Assembly (NCBI RefSeq): GCF_900095735.1
Contig: NZ_FNLO01000014.1
Span: forward strand, 102,481-166,480
DNA: 64,000 nucleotides
Direction: 5' to 3'
Source: Chitinasiproducens palmae
GTDB taxonomy: Bacteria > Pseudomonadota > Gammaproteobacteria > Burkholderiales > Burkholderiaceae
Shown: in pieces, positions 1-8,020 of the stretch
Position numbering within the stretch: the stretch's first letter is position 1
Layout: each line of letters begins with the position of its first letter
Program-made: the position numbers and the translations under genes
The notes under the pieces: generated by a model
What the model saw: the letters and a program-made list of their open reading frames with translations, nothing else
What the model was told of the DNA's origin: nothing
Databases searched by the model: none

Positions 1-789
1 GAATACCGCCGTTTCAACATCAACGACGTGATCGCCGGTGACGATTACGCGGCAATGCGGCAGGTCTTGACGCGCCGCTACGAGCGGCACGCAACGACGG
101 GCGAGACCGCCGACGAGGCGTCGGGTGAGATGGCCAGTCAGGCGGCCGATCACGCGGCCGATGAGACGGCCGGCGAGGCGGCGGTACGGCTCGCAGAGGA
201 CGGCGCCGCCGAAGCCGCCGTTGCAGCGAGCGGCGACACCGAGGCCGGCGCGCATGCCGGTCCCCTGGCCGGCGACGGGGGCGATGATGGAGTCGATGCC
301 GCGGCCGCTGTCCCGGCGCGCCGTGCCGTCAAGGCGCCAGCGATCCTGCCGCATATCGTGCTGGTCGACGGCGGCAAGGGTCAGGTCGAAGTGGCGCGGC
401 AGGTATTCGTCGAACTGGGTCTCGATATCGGCATGATCGTCGGCGTCGCGAAAGGAGAGGGGCGCAAGGTCGGACTCGAAACCCTGATCTTTGCGGATGG
501 CCGCGCGCCGCTCGAGCTGGGCAAGAACAGTGCGGCGCTGATGTTGGTCGCCCAGATTCGAGACGAGGCACATCGGTTCGCGATAACCGGCATGCGCGCG
601 AAGCGCGCGAAGGCACGGCAGCGCTCGCGGCTCGAAGAGTTGGAGGGTATCGGGCAGAAGCGACGCCAACGTCTGTTGGCGCGCTTTGGCGGACTGCGCG
701 GCGTGATGGCGGCAAGTGTCGAGGAGCTCGCGAGCGTCGAAGGCATTTCGTGGACGCTCGCGGAGCAGATCTATCAGCAGTTGCATTGA
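1..789 (+). CDS. uvrC: UvrABC excinuclease subunit C, 3' part
   Basis: C-terminal 262 residues of UvrC, the nuclease subunit that makes both incisions in nucleotide excision repair. The reading frame is open from base 1, where the family signature YRRFNI is visible, so the gene begins outside the window. A low-complexity, acidic and Ala/Gly-rich insert of roughly 85 residues separates RYERH from [12 protein letters not shown], the conserved RNase H-like block. The gene ends in a helix-hairpin-helix DNA-binding region ([18 protein letters not shown], then a second hairpin ending QIYQQLH). Family membership is clear; the insert is probably a disordered linker. In many related genomes pgsA follows directly; here a tRNA-Val follows and pgsA lies on the other strand near 16.9 kb. 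Confidence 0.95.
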   Translation, partial: EYRRFNINDVIAGDDYAAMRQVLTRRYERHATTGETADEASGEMASQAADHAADETAGEAAVRLAEDGAAEAAVAASGDTEAGAHAGPLAGDGGDDGVDAAAAVPARRAVKAPAILPHIVLVDGGKGQVEVARQVFVELGLDIGMIVGVAKGEGRKVGLETLIFADGRAPLELGKNSAALMLVAQIRDEAHRFAITGMRAKRAKARQRSRLEELEGIGQKRRQRLLARFGGLRGVMAASVEELASVEGISWTLAEQIYQQLH

Positions 790-818
790 GCCGGCCGAGC
801 AAGCCGCGTCGAAAAAGC

Positions 819-847
819 TTTACTTCGTGCCGTCTGTCTGCAATAAT
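819..847 (+). promoter_or_regulatory. Candidate sigma-70 promoter between uvrC and tRNA-Val
   Basis: A -35-like TTTACT (819-824) and -10-like AATAAT (842-847) are spaced by 17 bp. The -10 matches consensus at 5 of 6 positions and the -35 at 4 of 6. It could drive tRNA-Val, although 130 bp is a long leader for a tRNA, so the assignment is tentative. Confidence 0.35.
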
Positions 848-980
848 TCTTGCCTTCCTCGGTGCTCGACGGCGCAGCGGGATGGCTCGAAAGACCTTGG
901 GCCATGCGGCGACGGCGGTTGATTGCCGGCGGGACGGCGGTCCGCAGCATTGCGGATGTCTGCCAGGCAATGCAGGGTTT

Positions 981-1055
981 GGGCGGTTAACTCAGCGGTA
1001 GAGTGCCACCTTCACACGGTGGAAGCCACTGGTTCGATCCCAGTACCGCCCACCA
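981..1055 (+). tRNA. tRNA-Val (anticodon CAC)
   Basis: Full cloverleaf: acceptor GGGCGGT pairs with ACCGCCC, the D-arm has ACTC/GAGT, the anticodon loop TTCACAC carries CAC (reads GUG), the T-arm is CTGG-TTCGATC-CCAG, and CCA is encoded (1053-1055). It sits about 190 bp after uvrC. No clear hairpin-plus-T-run terminator follows. Confidence 0.95.
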
Positions 1056-1642
1056 AATTCTGCTTGTTATTGATTGATTGTCTTTCGTCGCGCGTCTGTC
1101 CTTGCTTTTCTGTCCTTGCTTGCTCGTTGCCGCTTCCTCCCGGAGAAGGTTGGCGATGGTGTCGAAGCGTGGAGCACTCGATGCACACGTGTCTTCGGCG
1201 GCTGATCAGCAGCGACTGTCTTCCGCGCGTTCAGCGCACTCAACACTTCCCGGATTTCTGTTCGACCGCCGCTCGTGCGTTGCGATAGTGCCGACAGCAC
1301 TGCATTGGTGGCGCGCTGTCTCCGCGCGCCTGTCTGTTCATGCTGCAGCAGAATTCGTTCGCTGAACGGTCCGGTCCGACCCGCGGCACCGATCTCGGCG
1401 CCGATCTCGACAACGCAATCCGCAGGTTGCGCGCTGGCGCACGACGCGGCGCACTCCGCAACGTGAAGGGCGGATGGAAATGCGACACGCGCGACCTCAT
1501 CGCGACGGCTCGACGCTGGACATAAGCAGCCAGTGTCGGCCGCGGCGCGCTGGCCACATTGCCGGCGGCGCAGCGTCTTCGTTCATGTCTTCGCGCAATT
1601 CTTCGCGCATGTCTCCCCGGCTGCGATACCGTTGTCGTCCCG
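1056..1642. other. Intergenic stretch without a supported gene
   Basis: Between tRNA-Val and the 3' end of the exchanger gene. Open frames on both strands lack ribosome-binding sites and have Arg/Ser/Ala-rich translations typical of non-coding high-GC DNA. Nothing functional was recognised. Confidence 0.5.
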
Positions 1643-2650
1643 CTAGCGGGTCAGCATGATCGCCAGGTAGCCCACGTAAAGCGCGCCGTTGACCATCAGC
1701 GCCCACAACGCGATGCCGCGTTGGCCGTTGGCGTTCAGCCGCAGCCACAGCGCTGCCGCCAACGTCGCGATCACCCCGGTAAGCACCTCGATGCGTGGCT
1801 GCCACGGCGTGAGCAGAATGCCGATCGCGGGCAGCAGCGTGCCCTGGAACACCATCGCGCCCGTGATGTTGCCGAACGCGAGGGTGTCCTTCCCGCGTCG
1901 CACCCACAGGATGCTGTTTACCTTCTCGGGCAGTTCGGTCGCGATCGGCACGATCAGCAACGACAGCAGCAGCGCCGAAATGCCGAAGTGTGTCGAGGCG
2001 TCGCGCACACCATCGATAAAGCCTTCCGCGCCGATCACCAGCAGAACCAGGGCGGCGCCCAGTTGCACCGCCAGTGTGATGCCGTTGGCCGGTAGCCGCA
2101 GCCGGGTGAGCAGCAGCGTGCCGGGCGCTTCGGTGCCGTGACCCACTGCCACCAGTCCTTTCGACGCGCGCACGGTGGCCACGATGTACCAGACATACGT
2201 CGCTACCAGCACCACGCTGAGGGCCGCGCGCGCGCTCCAGGCCGCATGCGGAATGAACATCGCCGCGGTCGCGACCGCGAACGCGAACAGGAAGAAATCG
2301 AGATCGCGCTTCAGACCGGTCGGTTCCGGTGCGATATGGCCCGAGGCGCCTCGCTTGCCAAACGCGACCGCCGCCATCAGGCAGGTGGACAGCGTCGAGA
2401 GCATCAGCGGCGCGCCCAGGATGGCACCGACACCGATCTCGTCGCTGACCGAGCCGTTGCCGGTGCTGCCGGTGATCGCCAGGATCGGCACCAGCGTTTC
2501 GGGCAGCGCCGTGCCGACCGCCGCGAACAGCGAACCGGTCACGCCTTCCGAGATGCCGAGCCGTTCGCCCAGGTGCTCGAGGGCATTGGTGAACAGTTCG
2601 GCGGCGACAAGGATGATGACGAGCGTGGCGAGAAGCTGGACGGCCGTCAT
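1643..2650 (-). CDS. CaCA-family sodium/calcium exchanger-like membrane protein
   Basis: Predicted inner-membrane cation antiporter of 335 residues, a normal length for prokaryotic YrbG-type exchangers. Two inversely related alpha repeats are visible: GTALPETLVPILAITGSTG plus a following acidic/Gly segment around residues 46-80, and PIATELPEKVNSILWV with GNITGAMVFQ around 235-270. The paired P-E motifs (P50-E51, P241-E242) are the ion-binding glutamates of the family. About ten hydrophobic segments are present. The start MTAVQLL at 2650 is chosen because it begins directly before the first membrane helix; the longer open frame upstream is Arg-rich and not membrane-like. The transported ion cannot be told from sequence. 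Divergent to the glycosyltransferase gene at 3105. Confidence 0.85.
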   Translation of the reverse strand: MTAVQLLATLVIILVAAELFTNALEHLGERLGISEGVTGSLFAAVGTALPETLVPILAITGSTGNGSVSDEIGVGAILGAPLMLSTLSTCLMAAVAFGKRGASGHIAPEPTGLKRDLDFFLFAFAVATAAMFIPHAAWSARAALSVVLVATYVWYIVATVRASKGLVAVGHGTEAPGTLLLTRLRLPANGITLAVQLGAALVLLVIGAEGFIDGVRDASTHFGISALLLSLLIVPIATELPEKVNSILWVRRGKDTLAFGNITGAMVFQGTLLPAIGILLTPWQPRIEVLTGVIATLAAALWLRLNANGQRGIALWALMVNGALYVGYLAIMLTR

Positions 2651-3104
2651 GCGGCACGCCCTTGCGCACGGCAACGGTGGTCGGCCGGCATGGCGGCGGA
2701 ACGAGACGCTGAAGGAGCGGTCTGCGCACGACGACTGGGCGCGTGCGGCAAGCGTGGACGGCGAGCTTGGATCATGACAGGGGCGGCCGGACGCGTTAAC
2801 CAGTGACGCGTGCCTGACCGTCCGGCGACGCCGGGCACGCGACATTGGTCTCGCCAGCCCGACGGGCCGAGCACACCACGGCGCTTGCCGAGTATGTTGA
2901 CGTGCTCTTTCTTCCGGGGCGGAAGAGCGGCTACTCCCCATTGACGGCGCCATTCTAAAGTGAGCGGCAGCGGCTGACAACCTCGCGTGCGCCGTGACGC
3001 TTGCCCGCAACTGTGAGAAGACGTGACGTCGCCGCCGCAACCCCATTGCGGCACACTTGCGGCATGCTATTCTTCGCGCCTTTTGTGGATGGCGAGACCT
3101 TTCC
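2651..3104. other. Divergent intergenic region
   Basis: A 454-bp gap between two divergently transcribed membrane-protein genes, which must contain promoters for both. No confident -35/-10 pair, tandem repeat or small gene was recognised. Confidence 0.4.
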
Positions 3105-4913
3105 ATGCGCAAGCAGACACCCTCGAATGCGGCTGAGACCCACGCGCCGGCCGGCGCCGGTCGCCGAGCCGATGCCTGGCCTGCGCGCGTCCCGATCTTG
3201 CCGCTCTGGCTGATCCTCTGCTTCGCGGCCTGCTACCTGCTGCCGGGCAGTATCGGCCACGAGCCGTGGAAGCAGGACGAAACCTATACGTTCGGCATCA
3301 TCGATCACATGCGGCGCACCGGCGACTGGCTGGTGCCGACCAATGCGGGTCAGCCGTTCATGGAGAAGCCGCCGATCTATTCGTGGGTCGCGGTCGCGCT
3401 CGTCCATCTGCTCGGCCCCTGGTTGCCCGCGCACGACGCGGCACGGCTGGCCAGCGTGCTGTTCATGCTGGTCGGCTTCGCGGCGGCGCTGCGCCTCGCC
3501 AGCCGCGCATATGGTTGTCACTGGCGCGCGCTGCCGTCGCTCGCGGTCGCCGCGCTGATGGCCGGCTCGGTGCTGGTGCTCAAGCACAGCCATGACCTGT
3601 TCACCGACGTCGCGCTGCTCGCGGGTGCCAGCCTTGCATGTTGCGGCCTGCACGGCATCGTGGCGGACATGCGCGATGGGCGCGCGCGAGCGCGCACCGC
3701 TGACGTGGTGCTGTTCGGCGTCGGTGTCGGTCTCGCCCATCTCGCCAAGGGCGTGTTTCTGCCGGCCGTGTTTCTGCTCGCGACCTTGCTGCAGATCGTT
3801 TGGCATCCCGAATGTCGTCGCGCAAGTTATGTCGGCGCGGTCGCCTGGGCGGTCGCCGTCTGTGCCCCGTTCCTGCTGATCTGGCCGGCACTGCTCGAAC
3901 AACGTTCGCACGCATTGTTCATGGCCTGGTTCTGGGACAACAATGTCGGCCGTTTCCTGGGCTTCTCGGTGCCTCAGCTCGGCAGCGACAACGAGCGTGG
4001 CTTCGTGTTCAAGGCGCTGCTGCTCGGCACCTTCCCGCTGGGCCTGCTGGCCGTGCTCGGCGCGGCGCGCATCACGGTGACCGAGCGGCGCCGCTGGCGG
4101 GCGCCGCATCTTTCGATAGCGCTGTCGTTGACGGCCATCGGTCTGGCACTGCTGATCGAGTCCGCCACCGCGCGGCAGCTGTACCTGCTGCCCTTTGCGT
4201 TGCCGCTGGCCCTGTTGGCGGCCGAAGCGATGCCTGCCCGGCTCGGCCGCACATGGGCGGCAGTGGACTGGTCGCTGCGCCTGGTGTTCGCGGGTCTCGC
4301 CGGGCTGGTCTGGTATCTCTGGTGGGTGATGCGTGCCCCGGTCGACGGCGCGCGCGGCGGCCCGGTGGCCATGCTGGGCAAGTGGTTGCCGCTCGACTAT
4401 GTACTGCCGGCGCAAGGCGTGGCGATTGTCGCCGCCTGCGCGCTGAGCGCCGGCTGGCTGGTGGCAATGGCTTGGCTGCCGCGCGTCGGCCGCTGGCGCG
4501 CGCTGCTCAGCTGGCTATGCGGCCTGACGCTGATCTGGGGGCTCGTCGGCACCCTGCTGTTGCCCTGGCTGGACCGGGCGAAGAGCTATGGGCCGGTGTG
4601 GCGCGATCTCGCGCAGCATATCGCGCCGGTCTGGCGCGATGGCGACTGCATGGCGAGCATCGATCTCGGTGAGGGGGAGGCGCCAATGCTCTACTACTTC
4701 GCCGACATCCTGCATCAGCCAGTCGACCGGCCGGACCGCACCAACTGTCGTTGGCTGCTGACGCAGGGGCGTGCGCACGCGGCCGAGGCGGACCCGCGCG
4801 CGTGGGCCGCCTTCTGGCACGGTGCCCGGCAAGGCGACCGCGACGAGTGGCTGGAAGTGTTCGAACGCCGTCCGGACGCCGGCCGCGCGACGACGTCAGG
4901 CCAGCGTCGCTGA
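3105..4913 (+). CDS. ArnT/PMT-type lipid-linked glycosyltransferase
   Basis: A 602-residue polytopic membrane enzyme of the GT-C fold (ArnT/dolichyl-phosphate mannosyltransferase superfamily). After the first membrane helix (residues 30-47) comes the expected extracytoplasmic loop with the acidic pair D58-E59, followed by GDWLVPTNAG and FMEKPPIYSW, which are hallmark features of ArnT-like enzymes. Many further hydrophobic segments follow, then a soluble C-terminal part. Enzymes of this group move a sugar from an undecaprenyl carrier to lipid A or another envelope acceptor; the actual sugar and acceptor are not inferable. The frame is open from a TTG at 3057, but the ATG at 3105 gives a family-like N-terminus and has a GGCGAG ribosome-site-like stretch upstream. 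Convergent with the next gene. Confidence 0.85.
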   Translation: MRKQTPSNAAETHAPAGAGRRADAWPARVPILPLWLILCFAACYLLPGSIGHEPWKQDETYTFGIIDHMRRTGDWLVPTNAGQPFMEKPPIYSWVAVALVHLLGPWLPAHDAARLASVLFMLVGFAAALRLASRAYGCHWRALPSLAVAALMAGSVLVLKHSHDLFTDVALLAGASLACCGLHGIVADMRDGRARARTADVVLFGVGVGLAHLAKGVFLPAVFLLATLLQIVWHPECRRASYVGAVAWAVAVCAPFLLIWPALLEQRSHALFMAWFWDNNVGRFLGFSVPQLGSDNERGFVFKALLLGTFPLGLLAVLGAARITVTERRRWRAPHLSIALSLTAIGLALLIESATARQLYLLPFALPLALLAAEAMPARLGRTWAAVDWSLRLVFAGLAGLVWYLWWVMRAPVDGARGGPVAMLGKWLPLDYVLPAQGVAIVAACALSAGWLVAMAWLPRVGRWRALLSWLCGLTLIWGLVGTLLLPWLDRAKSYGPVWRDLAQHIAPVWRDGDCMASIDLGEGEAPMLYYFADILHQPVDRPDRTNCRWLLTQGRAHAAEADPRAWAAFWHGARQGDRDEWLEVFERRPDAGRATTSGQRR

Positions 4914-4951
4914 CATGGACGGCGGTCGCGCTGCGTTGCTACCGTCAGGCG

Positions 4952-6112
4952 TCAGCGCGGGTCGATAAAGCCGGCGGGGCGTCCGGCGCGGGCCGGAAGG
5001 TCGTGGCGATCGCCAGGGATGGCCGGTTCCGACCGCGCTGATGGCGGGTCGGTCTCGATCTGGTCGTCGACGCGATCTTGCGCGAGCGCCGGGGCGTCGC
5101 TCGCCGTAGCCAGCGAGGCTGTTGGCGCTGACTGCGACGCTGATGGCGTCGCTGGTTGCGTCGCCGGAGAGGCGGTGGCGGGTACGACGCCATCGGCGAC
5201 GGCGGCATGGCTGCCTTCTCTAGCGCTGCGCTGGGTATCCATGACCGAACCATCGACGACTGCGGCATCCATGACCGCAGCATCCACGGCTGCCGCATCG
5301 ATGGTTGCTGCCTGGGTGACTGCTTCGTCCGCGGCCATCACCTCCGCCGCCACCGCGTCGGGCGCCGTGGCGCCGGTCGTCTGCATTCGCGTCAGTGCCG
5401 CATCCAGCGCGTCGGCCGACCGCCGTTCCCCGCTCGATGCGATCCGTGTATCAATGATGCACCGCCGGTTGTGTCCCGCTGCCGCGAGCGACGTCCAACT
5501 GAGCGTGAAGCGGGTGAACAGGCGGCCACGCCGTTGCTGGATCCGCAGCGCGCTGACCGGATACTGGCCAACCTTGCGATTCTGATCCCACACGACCGCG
5601 TGCGCGTTGACGGCGTCGAGCGCCACGGCAAAGCGGCCGACCGCAAAGCGGCCGGCGATGGCGCGGGTCCGCCACAGCGGTCGGGCGCGGCAGAGCCACG
5701 CGACGGCCGCGTACAGGACCAGCAGCACCGCGGGCCAGCCGTTTGCGTCGCGGACCACATACAACAACGCGCGCGGGCCGGCGCCCCACCAGTAGCTGCC
5801 GAATGCCGCCAGCACGAACAGGATGCCGGCCAGCGAGAGGACGCGCAGCGTCTGCCGCAGCCACCGCGGCAACGGTTGAAACGGCTTGCCCGCCAACGGT
5901 TTCGCACCCGGCAGCGCCAGCAGCAGGAGGATGAAGAGCAGATGAAGGATGGCCGTCGGCGAGCGCGGGATCTGCTGCAGCGTCGCGCCGAAGCCACCGT
6001 CGCTCATCGAGTTCAGCCAACGGACGAGCAGCAGCAGACCGATGCCGCGCAACGCGAAGACCGTGCCACTGCCGCTGACTGCCTCGTCGCCGATCCGCTT
6101 GTTGCTGATCAA
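4952..6112 (-). CDS. Unrecognised membrane protein with Ala/Asp-rich tail
   Basis: No family recognised. About 386 residues. The first two thirds contain four or five hydrophobic segments (for example LRGIGLLLLVRWL, ILHLLFILLLLALPG, LSLAGILFVLAAFGSYWW, VLLVLYAAVAWLC) and a basic soluble stretch. The last 140 residues are low-complexity, rich in Ala, Asp, Val and Thr, with a repeated DAAV/VMD pattern and no membrane segment. No ATG precedes the first helix. The TTG at 6112 is favoured because a GGAG lies 6 nt upstream; a TTG at 6136 is an alternative. Convergent with the ArnT-like gene, 38 bp apart. Hydrophobic segments in this frame and not in the antisense frame support real coding. Confidence 0.6.
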   Translation of the reverse strand: MISNKRIGDEAVSGSGTVFALRGIGLLLLVRWLNSMSDGGFGATLQQIPRSPTAILHLLFILLLLALPGAKPLAGKPFQPLPRWLRQTLRVLSLAGILFVLAAFGSYWWGAGPRALLYVVRDANGWPAVLLVLYAAVAWLCRARPLWRTRAIAGRFAVGRFAVALDAVNAHAVVWDQNRKVGQYPVSALRIQQRRGRLFTRFTLSWTSLAAAGHNRRCIIDTRIASSGERRSADALDAALTRMQTTGATAPDAVAAEVMAADEAVTQAATIDAAAVDAAVMDAAVVDGSVMDTQRSAREGSHAAVADGVVPATASPATQPATPSASQSAPTASLATASDAPALAQDRVDDQIETDPPSARSEPAIPGDRHDLPARAGRPAGFIDPR

Positions 6113-6211
6113 TCTGTTCTCCGGAAAACGTCCCAATGACGCGTGCGCAGTTCATCCGTCGCATCGCCGCGCCCGGTCGATGGCGTGCCATTGCCACACC
6201 GATGCCGCCTT

Positions 6212-6253
6212 GACGCCATACCGATGACGCCATACCGATGACGCCATACCGAT
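6212..6253. repeat. 14-bp tandem repeat, three perfect copies
   Basis: The unit GACGCCATACCGAT occurs three times head to tail without a mismatch, with partial matching sequence on both sides. Probably a replication-slippage product; no link to a gene is evident. Confidence 0.9.
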
Positions 6254-6370
6254 GCGGCATCGACGCCGCAGCAAGACGGCGCGGCGCCAACGCGCGCAAG
6301 GGACGACGCATTATAGAGATAGCACAGTCGGCGGCGGCGCGCCGTGTCCGAGCGCCACGTGGCGAGCCGT

Positions 6371-6410
6371 CGCAAAAAAGCGACGCCCCGCGTGCGGGGG
6401 CAGCGGGGCG
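6371..6410 (-). terminator. Rho-independent terminator of the GT4 gene
   Basis: Read on the minus strand, CGCCCCGC (6410-6403) pairs with GCGGGGCG (6391-6384) around an 11-nt loop, and a run of six T follows (6379-6374). It lies about 100 bp after the glycosyltransferase stop. Confidence 0.75.
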
Positions 6411-6508
6411 TATTCAGGGCGCCGCCAGCTGTCGGCCAGCCGGCGGTCGCGTCGATCAGTTGCGTTGATCAGTTGCGCCGGCCGACCGACGGTGCGGCCG
6501 GCGCGGCC

Positions 6509-7573
6509 TCAGCCGGCGTTGACCTCGCGCAGTACCGGACGCTGCGAGCGGCGCAGCAGTTCCTCGTACGCGGCCACGTATTCCTGCGCCATGCGGCGCG
6601 CCGTGAAGCGTTCCTCGAAGCGCTGGCGCACGGCGGCGCGCGACAGCGTCGGCAGGCGATTGACCGCGGCCACCGCGCTCAGTTCGTCTTCGACGATGAA
6701 GCCCGATACGCCGTTGTCGATCACTTCCGGCACGGAACCGCGGTTGTACGCGATCACCGGCGTGCCGCAGGCCATCGCCTCGATCATCACCAGACCGAAC
6801 GGCTCCGGCCAGTCGATCGGGAACAGCAGGGCATGCGCGCCCGACAGGAAGGCCGGCTTTTGCGCTTCGTTGATCTCGCCGACGAACTCGACGTGGGTGC
6901 GGCCCAGCAGCGGCTTGATCTTCTCTTCGTAATAGGCGCGATCGGCATTGTCGAGCTTGGCCGCGATCTTGATCGGCATGCCGGCCTTGGCGGCGATCTC
7001 GATGGCCCGGTCGACGCGCTTTTCCGGCGAGATGCGGCCCAGGAAGGCGAGGTAGGACGGCTTGATCTCCGGACGCGGCGTCAGCAGCTTTTCCGGCAGG
7101 CCATGCAGTACCGTGGTCAGCCAGTTCGCCTGCGGCAGCGGCGTGCGTTGATTGTCCGAGATCGATACCGTCGGCACGCCGTTGAAGGTGTTGAAGATCG
7201 GTTGCAGTTCCGGCAGGTCCAGGCGACCGTGCATCGTGGTCACGTGCGGCACCGGCTGCTGGCTGAATAGCGAGAACGGGTAGTAGTCGATGTGGAAATG
7301 CAGGACGTCGAACTCGTTCGCGCGCTTGCGAACCTGTTCGAGCAGCAGCATGTGCGGCGCGACCGTGTCGCGGATCGTTGGGTCCAGGCGCAGCGCCTGT
7401 GGCCATACCGCGTCCAATTCGGCGGACGTCTGCGAGTCGCCGCTGGCAAAGAGCGTCACTTCGTGACCGAGCTCGACGAGCGCCTCGGTGAGATACGAGA
7501 CGACACGTTCGGTGCCGCCATAGAGCTTCGGCGGAACAGCTTCGTGCAACGGTGCGATCTGGGCGATGCGCAT
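6509..7573 (-). CDS. GT4-family glycosyltransferase
   Basis: A 354-residue cytoplasmic retaining glycosyltransferase with the GT-B fold. The N-terminal half starts MRIAQIAPL and has the Gly-rich acceptor-side loop PKLYGGTERVV (16-26). The C-terminal half carries the nucleotide-sugar site: FLGRISPEKRVD (178-189), then E257-P-F-G-L with E265, the E-x7-E motif of family 4, followed by ACGTPVIA and GSVPEVI. Length and domain order are complete. A good AGGAGCG site precedes the ATG. A strong terminator follows, so it looks monocistronic. Donor and acceptor are unknown; similar proteins occur in polysaccharide and glycogen/trehalose-associated contexts, and otsBA lies 2.4 kb away, but no operon connects them. 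Confidence 0.85.
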   Translation of the reverse strand: MRIAQIAPLHEAVPPKLYGGTERVVSYLTEALVELGHEVTLFASGDSQTSAELDAVWPQALRLDPTIRDTVAPHMLLLEQVRKRANEFDVLHFHIDYYPFSLFSQQPVPHVTTMHGRLDLPELQPIFNTFNGVPTVSISDNQRTPLPQANWLTTVLHGLPEKLLTPRPEIKPSYLAFLGRISPEKRVDRAIEIAAKAGMPIKIAAKLDNADRAYYEEKIKPLLGRTHVEFVGEINEAQKPAFLSGAHALLFPIDWPEPFGLVMIEAMACGTPVIAYNRGSVPEVIDNGVSGFIVEDELSAVAAVNRLPTLSRAAVRQRFEERFTARRMAQEYVAAYEELLRRSQRPVLREVNAG

Positions 7574-8020
7574 GTGACGCTCCTGCGTGAATGGTCGCCC
7601 GGGTCCGGGCGCATTGCCGCGGGTTCGCGGCGGAGAGGATTATCGGTCTCGCAATAGCAAAGCGCGCGCCCGGATTTCAAAGTTTTTATCTTGTTACAAA
7701 GCAGATACAAGTCGCCTCTCAAGCGTGCCCCTTCCATGCCGTTTTACGGTGCAAATGCGGGGCAATCGTGGCATCCTGCGCACGCCCGCTGAACGCGGTG
7801 TATCCTGAATCGTGCGTTGCCACAATTTGCCGCCGGCGTGCCCGGTTTGCAATGGGTGCTTCGATGCAGCCGCGCAGCGCACCGGTGCTGTCCATCCGCA
7901 TTCACATCCGCATGGCATCGTGCCAGAAAGGACGTCCGGTCCCGTCCGCGTCCGCCACACCTGCAGCCACATCTTCGTTCAATGTCCGCAGCTGTCAAAA
8001 AAACTAACGGGAAATCAAGC
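7574..8020. other. Divergent intergenic region
   Basis: A 447-bp gap between the GT4 gene and the ABC exporter gene. It contains an A/T-rich patch at about 7676-7712, which is where promoters would be expected. No complete promoter or small gene can be assigned. Confidence 0.4.

Larger units (their letters stand above)
6113..6508. other. Intergenic stretch with short repeat and terminator
   Basis: A 396-bp gap between two minus-strand genes. It holds the 14-bp tandem repeat at 6212-6253 and the terminator at 6371-6410, listed separately. No gene is supported. Confidence 0.5.
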
